This document shows positions 35,947-45,373 of a stretch of 64,000 nt of DNA, piece after piece (position 1 is the first letter of the stretch; the number at the start of each line of letters is the position of its first letter). The notes under the pieces were generated by a model. The model had not been told where the DNA came from. It saw nothing but the letters and a program-made list of their open reading frames with translations, and did not search any database. The translations under genes and the position numbers were made by a program. Origin of the DNA: Pseudomonadota bacterium (lineage in GTDB: Bacteria; Pseudomonadota; Gammaproteobacteria; Steroidobacterales; Steroidobacteraceae); the NCBI GenBank assembly GCA_963204835.1, contig CAUJHJ010000053.1, positions 1-64,000 of the forward strand, given 5' to 3'.

Positions 35947-38403
35947 TCAGCGAGCAGGGCCGCTCCAGGCCGGCGCGGGAAAGCCGTCCGCGCCGCGCCG
36001 CCAGGGCGCCCAGGCGAGCGCCACCTCGCCGATGGCAATGTCTCCCTTGCGGGGCGCGAGCGAACGGCGCTCGAGGGGTAGCGATTCCAGCTCAAAGGCG
36101 GCGCCGGCGGCTTTCAGCTCCGCCTCGCACTCCGCATCGAAATCCGCAAGCCGCTGTTGCAGGACCTCGACACTGTCCTCGGCCCGCGTGACGTCCTCCT
36201 TCTCGCGCCCCACGCGCGTGGCGGTGCGCATCGCGGTCGCCGCGCGTCCTATGGTGGTCGCGCTGACCCGGCGGCGGCCAAAGAGCGCGCCGAGGACGGC
36301 CGAGCCGATGGAGACGGCCGTCTGCGTACGCTGCGCGGTGAGCTGGTCGCGCTCGCGGCCGACCCGTTCCCCGGCGCGACGCACTTGGTCCGCGAGAGTG
36401 GTGCGTTTCGCCGCGAACCGGTCGCGCACTTTCTCCACGGCGGCGTCACGCCGCTCGCGGGCGGCCTGCGCGAGCCGCGCGCGGAAATCGCCTTCGCCTT
36501 CGCCAGGGTTCGAGCTGAGATCGAGCGGCTTGCACTCGAACACGTCGCAGCGCGCCGTCTCGTAGAGCTGCGCGGCCAGTGACTTGCCCCATGCGGCGTA
36601 GTTCTGGGCGCGCAGGGCAGCGGCGGGCAGCGCGCCGAACTGCGCACCGTCCTGCGCATTCTCGACGAGCGGCGGTGGCGAGCCATTGCCCGCGGCGGCT
36701 TCGGCCCACGCGGCCCCCTCGTCGGTGAGCGGCGCGAGCAGCGCGACGGTGCGCCAGGCGTCCACCTGCGCGCGCGCGTCCACGTAATGCAGCTTCGCGG
36801 TCCCGAGCACCATCGGGCGGTACTCGATCGGGCCGCTGCCCGAAGCCAGCGCGATGAAATGTTCGCGCACATCCGCTGGCAGCGCCGGTCGCGCGCTCGC
36901 CTCGCGCGCAGGGCCCGCCGCGGGCGGGGCCGTGGCAGCTGGGGCCGGGGCCGGTGTCGATGCGGATGGCGCGGCGCCGCTGCCCGCGCCCTTTCGGTCC
37001 TGCATCAGCCGCGCAATCTCGGGGCCGGTCAGGGGACCGCGCAGGTAGGACAGTGCCCAGCGCGACTGCATCAGGAGCGGCGAGTCGTCGTGCACATTGC
37101 GCATCAGGAAGACGCGCTGCGTCAGGCTGCCCATCAGCTTGTCGAGCGTGGCACGGCTGCCCGCCTCGCCGCCCGGCAGGGCGCTCTCGAGGCCGTCGAG
37201 CACGCGCTGCTTGTCGCGGTCGGTCTGCAGGCGGCCGATGAACCACGTGCCCGTGTTGCCGAGGCCCTTGTAGTCGAGATCGACGGGGTTTTGCGTCGCG
37301 AGCACGCAGCCGACGCCGAACGCGCGCGCCTGCTTCAGCAGCGTGAGCATCGGCAGCTTCGAGGGCGGCGATGCGGTCGGCGGGAAGTAGCCGAAGATCT
37401 CGTCCATGTAGAGGATGGCGCGCAGCGACGAGGTGCCCGACTGGCGTCGCATCCAGCCGATCAACTCGTTCAGCACGAGCGTGACGACGAACATGCGCTC
37501 CGGGTCCGAAAGATGCGCGATCGAGATGATGCTGATGCGCGGCTTGCCCTCGGGCGTGAACAGCAGCCGCTGCGCGTCGAGCGGATCGCCCTCGAGCCAG
37601 GCGGAGAAACCGGGCGAGGCGAGCAGGTTGTTGAGCGCCATCGCGAGCGCGGTGCGCTCTTTCGCCGGGAAGAAGGTCTCGAGGTCGAGCGCACCCACCT
37701 TGTCCATCGGCGGCTTCTGGACGGCGGCGATCAGGCCGGCGAGGTCGAGGCCGCGATCGGCCGCCCACGCCCGCTCGATGATGTTCGAGAGGAGGATGTG
37801 CTCGCGGCTCTGCAGCGGATCGGCATCGCGGCCGACCAGCGACAGCAGCCCGCCGACCACGCCGCTGACGCGCTCGCGCAGCGCGGTCGGATCGGCGCGC
37901 AGTTCCGCCGCGGGCGCATCGAGCGAACGCAGCACCGACAGCGGCAGACCGGTGCGCGCGCCCGGCGTGTAGATGGAGAGATCGACAGACTTGCGCAGGC
38001 TCGCGATGCGCTCCGGCGACTGGTCCCAGTCGGCGAGGCCCTTGCGCCAGGTGCTCGCAACCGAAGCCGCGTAGTCGGGCACGGAGAGGTTCTTGCGCTT
38101 CGCGTCCGCCGGATCGACCCAGGCCTCGAAGTCGGCGGGGGCGAGCTGCGGGAACGTGAGCAGCAGGTTCGCAAGGTCGCCCTTCGGATCGATGCAGATG
38201 GCCGGTACGCCGTCGATGCCCGCTTCCTCGAGCATCGCGAGGCACAGGCCGGTCTTGCCGCTGCCGGTCATGCCAACGCACACGGCGTGGGTGGTCAGGT
38301 CGCGCGAGTCGTACAGCAGCGGCTCGGCGACGGCGGCCTTGCTGTCCGCGTCATAGGGCCGCCCGAGATAGAACGCGCCCAGTTTCTCGTAGTCGGTGCC
38401 CAC
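35947..38403 (-). CDS. HerA/FtsK-like ATPase with DUF87-type core
   Basis: An 818-residue protein with a GTG start. The ATPase core has Walker A GMTGSGKTG (44-52), the ICIDPKGDLANLL strand typical of HerA-like proteins, and Walker B AILYMDEIFGYFPP (Asp334-Glu335), followed by LLKQARAFGVGCVLATQNP (sensor region). A Pro/Ala-rich linker is near residue 500. The C-terminal part has a charged stretch of about 130 residues (around 640-770) likely to be coiled coil. No nuclease domain is recognised. It is preceded by a 111-residue partner with a 4-base gap. The role (DNA translocation, or phage defence as for some HerA systems) is not established. Confidence 0.82.
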   Translation of the reverse strand: MGTDYEKLGAFYLGRPYDADSKAAVAEPLLYDSRDLTTHAVCVGMTGSGKTGLCLAMLEEAGIDGVPAICIDPKGDLANLLLTFPQLAPADFEAWVDPADAKRKNLSVPDYAASVASTWRKGLADWDQSPERIASLRKSVDLSIYTPGARTGLPLSVLRSLDAPAAELRADPTALRERVSGVVGGLLSLVGRDADPLQSREHILLSNIIERAWAADRGLDLAGLIAAVQKPPMDKVGALDLETFFPAKERTALAMALNNLLASPGFSAWLEGDPLDAQRLLFTPEGKPRISIISIAHLSDPERMFVVTLVLNELIGWMRRQSGTSSLRAILYMDEIFGYFPPTASPPSKLPMLTLLKQARAFGVGCVLATQNPVDLDYKGLGNTGTWFIGRLQTDRDKQRVLDGLESALPGGEAGSRATLDKLMGSLTQRVFLMRNVHDDSPLLMQSRWALSYLRGPLTGPEIARLMQDRKGAGSGAAPSASTPAPAPAATAPPAAGPAREASARPALPADVREHFIALASGSGPIEYRPMVLGTAKLHYVDARAQVDAWRTVALLAPLTDEGAAWAEAAAGNGSPPPLVENAQDGAQFGALPAAALRAQNYAAWGKSLAAQLYETARCDVFECKPLDLSSNPGEGEGDFRARLAQAARERRDAAVEKVRDRFAAKRTTLADQVRRAGERVGRERDQLTAQRTQTAVSIGSAVLGALFGRRRVSATTIGRAATAMRTATRVGREKEDVTRAEDSVEVLQQRLADFDAECEAELKAAGAAFELESLPLERRSLAPRKGDIAIGEVALAWAPWRRGADGFPAPAWSGPAR

Positions 38404-38407
38404 GGCG

Positions 38408-38743
38408 TTACTTGGGCAGATCGGCCTGCAGCCGCTTCTGGTGCTTGCGCGTGAGCTCGAGCAGCTTCGGCGTCATGCCGACATCCTCGAACACGGGGTC
38501 GCCCTGGTCGTCGTGCGAAATCACCTTGCGGCCAGGCTCGTAGGGCATCGCGGCCGCGAGCTCGTCGAGCGCGACCGACAGCAGCTCGGTGATCAACTGT
38601 TCGCGCGTGCGCCCGGGAAACATGTCGGCGAGCGCCGCGAGGCGCGCGGCGGCATCGATTGGCAGGCGCACCGCGTACTCCGTCGCCGTTCGCGGCGAAG
38701 TGCCGCCGGCGCGCCATGCGTCGAGGAGTCCTCTGAAGTCCAC
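38408..38743 (-). CDS. Small conserved protein coupled to the HerA-like ATPase
   Basis: A 111-residue soluble protein starting at a GTG with GGAGG five bases upstream. RLAALADMFPGRTREQLITELLSVALDELAA is predicted helical, and DPVFEDVGMTPKLLELTRKHQKRLQ closes the protein. From memory, pseudomonads carry a similar protein annotated type 1 pili tip component or pilin assembly protein; I see nothing here to support a pilus role. The ATPase gene follows after four bases, so the two are probably one unit. Confidence 0.7.
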   Translation of the reverse strand: MDFRGLLDAWRAGGTSPRTATEYAVRLPIDAAARLAALADMFPGRTREQLITELLSVALDELAAAMPYEPGRKVISHDDQGDPVFEDVGMTPKLLELTRKHQKRLQADLPK

Positions 38744-38969
38744 GGCATCCTCCGGGGTCTTGGATGAGGTGCCATTGTACCGATCGGCCGGAGGGCGCGG
38801 CAGCAGTCGTGGGGCGGGCGGCGGCGAGCGGTGCAGGGTTCAAAATGGAACGAGAGCTTGCGGCAGGCGTCAGATGGTTATCCAGGAGACCAACCCAGGA
38901 ACGCCGTGACACTTCACGCCGGCCAGTTGTTGGCCGTGTTCCGGGTTCGTCCTGCAACGAGGAGGCCCC

Positions 38970-39404
38970 ATGGCAGCCAACGGATCAGTTCGCACGATCA
39001 TCGAGCGGCACAACGCGAGGGCAGTGCAGTGTTATGCGCAGGGGGATGTAGATACGCTCGTATCCCTGTTCTCCGTCGATGCATGGCAAATGCCGCAGAA
39101 CAATCCACCACTGGTGGGTCGTGGCGCCATTCGCGAATTCTGGCGCGCCGCGTTCAAGTGGGGGCGCTGGGAGTTCACCTTGGTCACGCAAACTGTGGAA
39201 GTCAGCGACCCCATTGCGGTTGAGCGTGGCAAGTATTCCCTGGCCTTCACGCCAGGTCCCGACGCACCACCCGGGGTGACCGGGTTTCAGGATCGCGGCA
39301 GCTACCTCGCACACTGGCGACATGATGCCGATGGGGAATGGCGTGTCGTCGCCGATGCTCCGGTGAGTGAGTTGCCGTTGCCACACCGGGTTCCCGAAAC
39401 CTGA
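38970..39404 (+). CDS. SnoaL/NTF2-like protein
   Basis: A 144-residue protein with a cone-shaped NTF2-like fold: helix ERHNARAVQCYAQGDVDTLVSLFS, then WQMPQNNPPLVGRGAIREFWRAAF, then beta strands ending GSYLAHWRHDADGEWRVVAD. These bind small hydrophobic ligands or act as isomerases or cyclases; the ligand is unknown. The AGGAGG before the ATG is strong. Third-codon GC is visibly lower than in the neighbours, and the gene stands alone between unrelated units, so recent acquisition is possible. Confidence 0.78.
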   Translation: MAANGSVRTIIERHNARAVQCYAQGDVDTLVSLFSVDAWQMPQNNPPLVGRGAIREFWRAAFKWGRWEFTLVTQTVEVSDPIAVERGKYSLAFTPGPDAPPGVTGFQDRGSYLAHWRHDADGEWRVVADAPVSELPLPHRVPET

Positions 39405-39455
39405 CTGCCTGGTCAAGCCCGTGCGGGGGCATCGACCGCCGGCGTCTTGCCGCCA

Positions 39456-39484
39456 TTGACGCGCCAATCCCCGCTCGCCATACT
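39456..39484 (+). promoter_or_regulatory. trp operon promoter
   Basis: -35 TTGACG (39456-39461), a 17-base spacer and -10 CATACT (39479-39484). The start codon of the Trp-rich leader peptide follows after six bases. No other promoter-like pair is seen between the previous gene and trpE. Confidence 0.6.
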
Positions 39485-39490
39485 GCCCGG

Positions 39491-39541
39491 ATGACCGCTC
39501 ACGTTCACACGGCGCGCTGCTGGTGGTGGCGACACTCCTGA
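39491..39541 (+). CDS. trpL: trp leader peptide (TrpL)
   Basis: A 16-codon frame reading MTAHVHTARCWWWRHS, with three consecutive TGG tryptophan codons at 39521-39529 and a TGA at 39539-39541. It lies 136 bases upstream of trpE and ahead of a strong terminator hairpin, which is the arrangement of attenuation leaders. The peptide itself has no enzymatic role; ribosome stalling at the Trp codons senses charged tRNA-Trp. No Shine-Dalgarno is seen, and the -10 box ends six bases before the ATG. Confidence 0.82.
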   Translation: MTAHVHTARCWWWRHS

Positions 39542-39641
39542 CGGGGTGGGCGCTGACGTGACCGACTAGTCCCAAGTCAACTAGCTTCAAGGTTCCGATA
39601 CGGCAAGACCCATCTCCGTCACTGACGGCGATGGGTTTTTT
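39541..39641 (+). terminator. trp attenuator: antiterminator and rho-independent terminator
   Basis: Terminator: 39608-39620 pairs with 39624-39636 (12 pairs, one mismatch, three-base loop) and ends in six T. Antiterminator: ACGGGGTGGG at 39541-39550, directly after the trpL stop, can pair with CCCATCTCCGT at 39609-39619 (10 pairs including one G-U, one bulged T), which uses up the left arm of the terminator. A ribosome stalled on the Trp codons leaves 39541-39550 free, so the operon is read. One that reaches the stop codon covers it, so the terminator forms. Confidence 0.85.
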
Positions 39642-39676
39642 CATTGCGCGCAGGGTTGGACGCAGGGCGAAGACGA

Positions 39677-41062
39677 ATGCGAAAGACATACGACATTGCG
39701 GGTGACCTCGATACGCCGGTCTCGGCGTTCATGAAGCTCGGTGCCTTCCAGCCGCGTTTCCTGCTCGAGAGCGTCGAGGGCGGGGAGCGGCTGGGCCGTT
39801 ACTCCTTCATCGGGTTTGGCGACAGCGTGGAGTTCCGGCTCGACAGCGACGCGCTCTACCTCAATGGCGTGCGCGGTGAGGTGCCCGCCGACCGCGACGC
39901 GCTGCTTGCGAGCCTGCGCGGAGCGCTCGCACGCGTCGCGCGCCCGCAGCCCGAGATCGCGCATGTGCCGCTCGCGGGTGGCCTCGTGGGTTATGCGGCC
40001 TACGATGTCGTGCGCTGGTTCGAGAAGCTGCCGGCGCACGCCCGCCCCGTGGCCGGTACGCCGCTGATGCACTATGTGGCGCCGCGCTCCATGCTTGTCT
40101 TCGATCACCTGACGCGCGGCATTTCGGTGTTGCATGCCGGCCCCGAGAGCGAGCGCGAGTCGCTGCGGCGCGAGATCGTGCGCGCGCTGCGCGGCGGCCT
40201 GCCGAATGGCGCCGCGCGCGGCAGTCACGCGGCGCCCACGGCGTCGCTGTCGCGCGCGGACTATCTCGAGGGCGTCAAGCGCGCGAAGGAAGCGATCGCG
40301 GCGGGCGATGTCTACCAGCTCGTACTGTCGGCGAAGTTCTCCGGCCGCCACGATCTCGATCCCTTCCAGGTCTATCGCGCGCTGCGCCTGATCAACCCTT
40401 CGCCCTATCTCTATTACTGCCGCCTCGGCGAGCACACGGTGGTGGGCTCTTCGCCCGAGGCGCTCGTGAAGCTGCAGGGCGGCGAGGCGCAACTGCGCCC
40501 GATCGCCGGCACGCGCCCGCGCGCGGATGATGCCGCGGTGGATGCGGCGCACGAGGCTGCGCTGCGCGCCGATCCGAAGGAGAACGCCGAGCACGTGATG
40601 CTGGTCGATCTTGCGCGCAACGACCTCGGGCGCGTCGCCGAGGCGGGCAGCGTGCGGGTCGAGCCGTATCGCGCGATCGAGCGCTACAGCCACGTGATGC
40701 ACATGGTGAGCGGCGTGCAGGGCCGGCTTGCGCCGGGTCGCGATGCGTTCGACCTGTTCGCGGCCGCCTTTCCGGCCGGTACGCTCGTCGGCGCGCCGAA
40801 GGTGCGGGCGATGCAGTTGATCGATGAACTCGAGCCCGTGCGGCGCGGACTCTACGGCGGGACGATCGGCTACTTCGGCGCGCAGGGCGACATGGACCAG
40901 GCGATCACGATCCGCACGCTCGTCTTCAAGGGCGATGAGTACAGCTTCCAGGCGGGCGCCGGCATCGTCGCCGACAGCGACCCCGACGCCGAGTACGACG
41001 AGGTGCGCGCCAAGGGCGCCGCGCTGGTGCGTGCGCTCGCGCTCGCGGAGGAGGGCCTGTGA
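39677..41062 (+). CDS. trpE: Anthranilate synthase component I
   Basis: A 461-residue chorismate-binding enzyme that, with TrpG, makes anthranilate from chorismate and glutamine. The N-terminal LLES (residues 29-32) is part of the tryptophan feedback site in characterised TrpE proteins. The catalytic core includes [29 protein letters not shown] and [16 protein letters not shown]. First structural gene of the trp operon, 36 bases after the attenuator T-run; an ATG at 39677 starts the conserved fold. It overlaps trpG by 4 bases. Confidence 0.96.
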   Translation: MRKTYDIAGDLDTPVSAFMKLGAFQPRFLLESVEGGERLGRYSFIGFGDSVEFRLDSDALYLNGVRGEVPADRDALLASLRGALARVARPQPEIAHVPLAGGLVGYAAYDVVRWFEKLPAHARPVAGTPLMHYVAPRSMLVFDHLTRGISVLHAGPESERESLRREIVRALRGGLPNGAARGSHAAPTASLSRADYLEGVKRAKEAIAAGDVYQLVLSAKFSGRHDLDPFQVYRALRLINPSPYLYYCRLGEHTVVGSSPEALVKLQGGEAQLRPIAGTRPRADDAAVDAAHEAALRADPKENAEHVMLVDLARNDLGRVAEAGSVRVEPYRAIERYSHVMHMVSGVQGRLAPGRDAFDLFAAAFPAGTLVGAPKVRAMQLIDELEPVRRGLYGGTIGYFGAQGDMDQAITIRTLVFKGDEYSFQAGAGIVADSDPDAEYDEVRAKGAALVRALALAEEGL

Positions 41063-41640
41063 GCACTCGCCTGCTGCTGATCGACAACTACGATTCCTTC
41101 ACCTACAACCTGGTGCAGGCTTTCATGGTGCTGGGCGCCGAGGTCATCGTGCATCGCAACGATGCGATCGACGTCGATGCGGCGCGCCGCATGGCCCCGA
41201 CCCACCTCTGCATTTCTCCGGGACCGGGCACGCCGCGCGATGCCGGCGTGTCGATGGACATGATCCGCGCGTTCGCGGGCCGGATCCCGGTGCTCGGCGT
41301 ATGCCTCGGCCACCAGTCGATCGTCGAGGCGTTCGGCGGCGAGGTGGTGCGCGCGGGCCGGCTGATGCACGGCAAGACGTCCGAGATCGAGCACGACGGC
41401 CGCGGCGTGTTCGCCGGGCTGCCACAGCCCTGCGTCGTCGGCCGCTATCATTCGCTGATCGCGGCGCCGGCCTCGTTGCCCGCGGTGCTCGAAGTCACCG
41501 CACGCACGGCGCAAGGCGAAATCATGGGTGTGCGGCACCGGGAGCTCGACGTCGAGGGGGTGCAGTTCCATCCGGAAAGCGTGCTGACGCCGGATGGCCC
41601 GCGGCTGATGGCGAATTTCCTCGGTGTGCGCCATGCGTGA
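41059..41640 (+). CDS. trpG: Anthranilate synthase glutamine amidotransferase
   Basis: A 193-residue class I amidotransferase with a GTG start overlapping the trpE stop (GTGA). The triad is Cys82 in LGVCLGHQ, His171 and Glu173 in VQFHPES. It supplies ammonia to Trp[17 protein letters not shown] at the start is typical. It is a stand-alone TrpG, not fused to TrpD as in enterics. In some bacteria this subunit also serves para-aminobenzoate synthesis; whether it does here cannot be seen. Confidence 0.96.
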   Translation: MSTRLLLIDNYDSFTYNLVQAFMVLGAEVIVHRNDAIDVDAARRMAPTHLCISPGPGTPRDAGVSMDMIRAFAGRIPVLGVCLGHQSIVEAFGGEVVRAGRLMHGKTSEIEHDGRGVFAGLPQPCVVGRYHSLIAAPASLPAVLEVTARTAQGEIMGVRHRELDVEGVQFHPESVLTPDGPRLMANFLGVRHA

Positions 41641-42664
41641 GCTGTTGCAGCGGCTGATCGATCGCCAGGACCTCAATGAGCGGGATGCGGGCAGGCTGCT
41701 GGCCGCGTTGACTGATGCATCGACGCCGCCCGCGGTGGCCGGCGCGCTCGTCGCCGCCCTCCAGTCCAAGGGTGTCACGGCGCCCGAGCTGCGCGGCTTC
41801 GCCCTCGGCATGCGCGCGCTCGCGCGGCGTCCCGTGATCTCCGCGGGCGCGCCCACCGTCGACATCGTCGGCACCGGCGGTGATCGCTCGGGCAGCGTCA
41901 ACATGTCGACCGGCAGCGCGCTGCTCGCGGCCGCCTGCGGGCTGCGTGTCGTCAAGCACGGCAACCGCTCGGTCTCGAGCCGCACCGGCAGCGCCGATGT
42001 GCTCGAGGCGCTTGGCCTCGAGCTGCCGCTCGACGAGCGCGCGGCGGGCTCGCTGCTCGATGCCTGCGGGTTCACCTATCTTTTTTCGCCGCACTTTCAC
42101 CCGGCGATGAAGGCGATCGCGCCGGTGCGCGCGGCGCTCGGCGTGCGCACGATCTTCAACATCCTCGGACCGCTCGTGAATCCCGCCGAGCCCGCCTATC
42201 ACCTGCTTGGTGCCTATAGCCCGGTCGTCGCGCGCCTGATGGCGGACGCCCTCGTGGACATGCCCATCGAGCGCGCCTTCGTCGTGCACGGCGCCGAGGG
42301 CTGGGACGAACCGACGCCGCTCGGACCTTTCGTGCTGTTCGACGTGCGCGGCGGCAGAGTCTCGCAGTCGCTGCGCGATCCGCTGGACGCGGGCCTGGCG
42401 CGATGTACCGCGGCGGATCTCGCGGGCGACGATGCGGCATTCAATGCCGCGAAGCTCACGCGCAGCCTGCGCGGCGCCGAGCAGGGCCCCGTGCGCGATG
42501 CACTCACCCTCGGCACCGGGCTCGCGCTCGAACTGATGGGCGAAGCGCGCAGCCTGCGCGACGGCATCGCGCTCGCGGGCGCTGCGATCGACGACGGGCG
42601 TGCCGCGCGCGTGCTCGACGTGCTGGCAGGGCGCCGTGCGACGGTGGCGGGAGCGGGCGCATGA
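41633..42664 (+). CDS. trpD: Anthranilate phosphoribosyltransferase
   Basis: A 343-residue enzyme that joins anthranilate with PRPP. The glycine-rich [18 protein letters not shown] binds [25 protein letters not shown] follows, and [18 protein letters not shown] (read here as YLFSPHFHP) is the anthranilate-binding region. ATG at 41633 overlaps trpG by 8 bases; a GTG at 41624 is possible. It overlaps trpC by 4 bases. Confidence 0.96.
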   Translation: MRELLQRLIDRQDLNERDAGRLLAALTDASTPPAVAGALVAALQSKGVTAPELRGFALGMRALARRPVISAGAPTVDIVGTGGDRSGSVNMSTGSALLAAACGLRVVKHGNRSVSSRTGSADVLEALGLELPLDERAAGSLLDACGFTYLFSPHFHPAMKAIAPVRAALGVRTIFNILGPLVNPAEPAYHLLGAYSPVVARLMADALVDMPIERAFVVHGAEGWDEPTPLGPFVLFDVRGGRVSQSLRDPLDAGLARCTAADLAGDDAAFNAAKLTRSLRGAEQGPVRDALTLGTGLALELMGEARSLRDGIALAGAAIDDGRAARVLDVLAGRRATVAGAGA

Positions 42665-43503
42665 GCGTCGACTTCCTCGCCACGATGGCGGCCGCCAGCC
42701 GCGTGCGCGTGCGCGAGGCACTGATGGATTGCCCGCGCGCGGAGTTGGAGCGGCGCGCGCTGGCCTCGCCCGTGCCTCCGGCGCTGCGGCTTTCCCCGCA
42801 GGGCTTCGACATCATCGCGGAATGCAAGCTGCGCTCGCCGGCCGTCGGCGCGCTGCGCACCGCGTCGGAAGAAGACATCGCAGCGCGCGTGCAATCCTAT
42901 GCGGCCGCAGGCGCGGCGGCCGTGTCCGTCCTGACCGAGCCGAGCCGCTTCGACGGCTCGCTCCTGCATCTCACGCAGGCGACGGCCGCGCTCGCGGCGG
43001 CACGGGTGCCCGCGATGCGCAAGGATTTCCTCGTCGATCCCTGCCAGGTATTCGAGGCGCGGCTCGCCGGCGCGGGCGGCATCCTCGTGATCCTGCGCAT
43101 GTTGTCGCGCGGCGAGATCGTGGCGCTGATGGAGGCTGCGGATGCACTCGGGCTCTTCGTGTTGCTCGAGGCGTTCGACGAGGGGGACATCGATGTCGCG
43201 GGCGAGCTGGCCATCGGCGGCGCTGCCCCGGTAATGGTCGGGCTCAATTGCCGGGACCTTTCGACCCTGCAAGTCGTGCCGGGCCGGCTCGAAGAGCTGG
43301 CGACCCGCCTGCCAGCGCACCTGCCGCGGGTGGCGGAGAGCGGTCTCGACAGCGCGCAGGATGCCGCGCGCATCGCCGCGGCAGGTTACGACCTCGCGCT
43401 CGTGGGCAGCGCCCTGATGAAGCACGCGACACCCGACGTCCTGCTGGCCGACATGCTGGCGGCGGGCCGCGGCGCGCGATCAGGGCTCTCGTCGCATGAA
43501 TGA
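42661..43503 (+). CDS. trpC: Indole-3-glycerol-phosphate synthase
   Basis: A 280-residue TIM-barrel enzyme converting CdRP to indoleglycerol phosphate. Motifs include IIAECKLRSPA (catalytic Glu and Lys), SVLTEPSRFDGSL, MRKDFLVDPCQVFEARLAGA, VGLNCRDLSTLQV and ESGLDSAQDA. It is monofunctional, not fused to TrpF as in E. coli. The start overlaps the trpD stop by 4 bases, and the end overlaps trpF by 8. Confidence 0.95.
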   Translation: MSVDFLATMAAASRVRVREALMDCPRAELERRALASPVPPALRLSPQGFDIIAECKLRSPAVGALRTASEEDIAARVQSYAAAGAAAVSVLTEPSRFDGSLLHLTQATAALAAARVPAMRKDFLVDPCQVFEARLAGAGGILVILRMLSRGEIVALMEAADALGLFVLLEAFDEGDIDVAGELAIGGAAPVMVGLNCRDLSTLQVVPGRLEELATRLPAHLPRVAESGLDSAQDAARIAAAGYDLALVGSALMKHATPDVLLADMLAAGRGARSGLSSHE

Positions 43504-44104
43504 GGCGGCCCTGTGGGTGAAGATCTGCGGCGCGACGACACCCGATGCCGTGGCCGGCGCGATCGCGGCGGGCGCCGATGCGGTGGGGTTCGTCTTTGCG
43601 CCTTCGGTTCGGCGCGTCACGCCCGCGCAGGCCGCGCAGCTCGCGGCACCCGCGCGCGGCCGCCTGCGCTGCGTGGCTGTGATGCAGCATCCGCAGACCG
43701 ACGAGGTCGCGCAGGTGCTCGCGGAGTTCAGGCCCGACGTGCTGCAGACCGACTTGCAGGACCTTGCCGCGCTCGATCTGCCCGCGACGCTCGAGCGCCT
43801 GCCCGTCCTGCGTGCGGGGAGGGAGGCGCCGGCTTCGCTGCCGCCGCGCGCGGTGTTCGAGGGCCCCGTGAGTGGCGCGGGTGTCGCCCCCGACTGGGCC
43901 GGCGCGGTGGCCCTGCGATTGCGCGGTGTCGAGATCCTGCTCGCGGGCGGCCTGCGCGAGGCCAATGTCGATGCCGCCGTGCGCACCGTGCGACCATGGG
44001 GCGTGGATGTGTCGAGCGGCGTCGAGCGCGCGCCCGGCATCAAGGACATGGAACTGATTGCACGATTCGTGGCGGCGGCGCGCGCGGCCTGCCGGGAGGG
44101 CTGA
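43496..44104 (+). CDS. trpF: Phosphoribosylanthranilate isomerase, divergent
   Basis: A 202-residue TIM barrel. Catalytic base Cys11 in VKICGAT is present, as are the phosphate-binding ILLAGGL and the VDVSSGVE end motif. Two usual motifs are altered: the VQLHG strand reads LQTDL, and the general-acid Asp region reads VFEGPVSGAG, so glutamate (122) seems to replace aspartate. Position in a complete trp operon makes the assignment firm; activity could be lower than in standard TrpF. A 3-base gap follows before trpB. Confidence 0.9.
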   Translation: MNEAALWVKICGATTPDAVAGAIAAGADAVGFVFAPSVRRVTPAQAAQLAAPARGRLRCVAVMQHPQTDEVAQVLAEFRPDVLQTDLQDLAALDLPATLERLPVLRAGREAPASLPPRAVFEGPVSGAGVAPDWAGAVALRLRGVEILLAGGLREANVDAAVRTVRPWGVDVSSGVERAPGIKDMELIARFVAAARAACREG

Positions 44105-44107
44105 AAG

Positions 44108-45373
44108 ATGTCATCGCTGACGGTTGAAGAACGCAGACGGCTGCTCGCCGATTCGATCGCGGGCAAGTTTCCCGATGCGCGCGGGCGTTTCGGGCCCTTC
44201 GGCGGCCGCTTCGTGCCCGAGACGCTGATCCCCGCGATCGAGCGCCTCGAGGCGGGCATGCGCGCCCACCTGCACGCGGCGGATTTCCAGCGCGAACTCG
44301 CCGACGAGCTGCACAACTGGGTCGGACGCCCGACCGCGCTGACGCACGCCCCGCGCCTCGGTGCGCGCTGGGGCGCGGATGTCTGGCTCAAGCGCGAAGA
44401 CCTGAACCACACGGGCGCGCACAAGATCAACAACGCCATTGGCCAGGCGCTGCTCGCGCGCCGCCTCGGCGCGAAGCGCATCGTTGCGGAGACCGGCGCG
44501 GGGCAGCATGGCGTCGCGAGTGCCGCGGCCTGCGCGCGCCTCGGCCTGCCCTGCACCGTCTACATGGGCGCGATCGACATGGAGCGTCAGGCGCCGAACG
44601 TCGGGCGCATGCGCCTGCTCGGCGCCGAGGTCGTGCCGGTGACGGCGGGAGACGCCACGTTGCGCGCGGCGGTCGACGAGGCGCTGCGCGATTGGGTCGC
44701 CGATCCGCTCGGCACTTACTACCTGCTCGGTTCCGCGATCGGGCCGCATCCCTATCCTTATCTCGTGCGTGAGCTGCAGGCCATCATCGGCCGCGAGGCG
44801 CGTGCGCAGCTGCTCGAACGCACGGGCCGCCTGCCCGATGCGCTGATCGCCTGCGTCGGCGGCGGCTCGAACTCGATCGGGATCTTCCATCCCTTCGTGG
44901 CGGATGCGTCCGTGGAAATCATCGGCATCGAAGCGGGCGGCCGCGGCCCGGCGCTCGGCGAGAATTCCGCGTCGCTCGCGCTCGGCCGCCCGGGCGTGCT
45001 GCAGGGCGCGTACTCGCTGCTGCTGCAGGATCCGCACGGCCAAGTGCAGGAGACCCACTCGATCTCGGCGGGCCTCGACTACCCCGGCGTTGGCCCCGAG
45101 CACGCGCTGCTGCAGGCGGCGGGGCGGGTGCGCTACGAAACGGCGAGCGACGACGAGGCGCTCGCGGCGGTGAAGGAGTGCTGCGAGGCCGAAGGCATCC
45201 TGCCCGCGCTCGAAAGCGCGCATGCGCTCGCCGGTGCGCGACGCTGGGCGGCCGCCAACCCCGGCAAGCGGGTGCTGATCGGGCTTTCCGGACGGGGCGA
45301 CAAGGACATGCCGACCCTGCAGCGCACGCTGATCGCGCAACTCGAAGCGCGGGCGCAACGGGGTGCCGCATGA
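44108..45373 (+). CDS. trpB: Tryptophan synthase beta chain
   Basis: A 421-residue PLP enzyme that condenses indole with serine. The PLP lysine is Lys106 in [23 protein letters not shown], the phosphate-binding [14 protein letters not shown] and [11 protein letters not shown] are typical of TrpB1. It forms an alpha2-beta2 complex with TrpA encoded directly downstream (ATGA overlap). About 20 residues longer at both ends than the E. coli protein. Confidence 0.97.
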   Translation: MSSLTVEERRRLLADSIAGKFPDARGRFGPFGGRFVPETLIPAIERLEAGMRAHLHAADFQRELADELHNWVGRPTALTHAPRLGARWGADVWLKREDLNHTGAHKINNAIGQALLARRLGAKRIVAETGAGQHGVASAAACARLGLPCTVYMGAIDMERQAPNVGRMRLLGAEVVPVTAGDATLRAAVDEALRDWVADPLGTYYLLGSAIGPHPYPYLVRELQAIIGREARAQLLERTGRLPDALIACVGGGSNSIGIFHPFVADASVEIIGIEAGGRGPALGENSASLALGRPGVLQGAYSLLLQDPHGQVQETHSISAGLDYPGVGPEHALLQAAGRVRYETASDDEALAAVKECCEAEGILPALESAHALAGARRWAAANPGKRVLIGLSGRGDKDMPTLQRTLIAQLEARAQRGAA

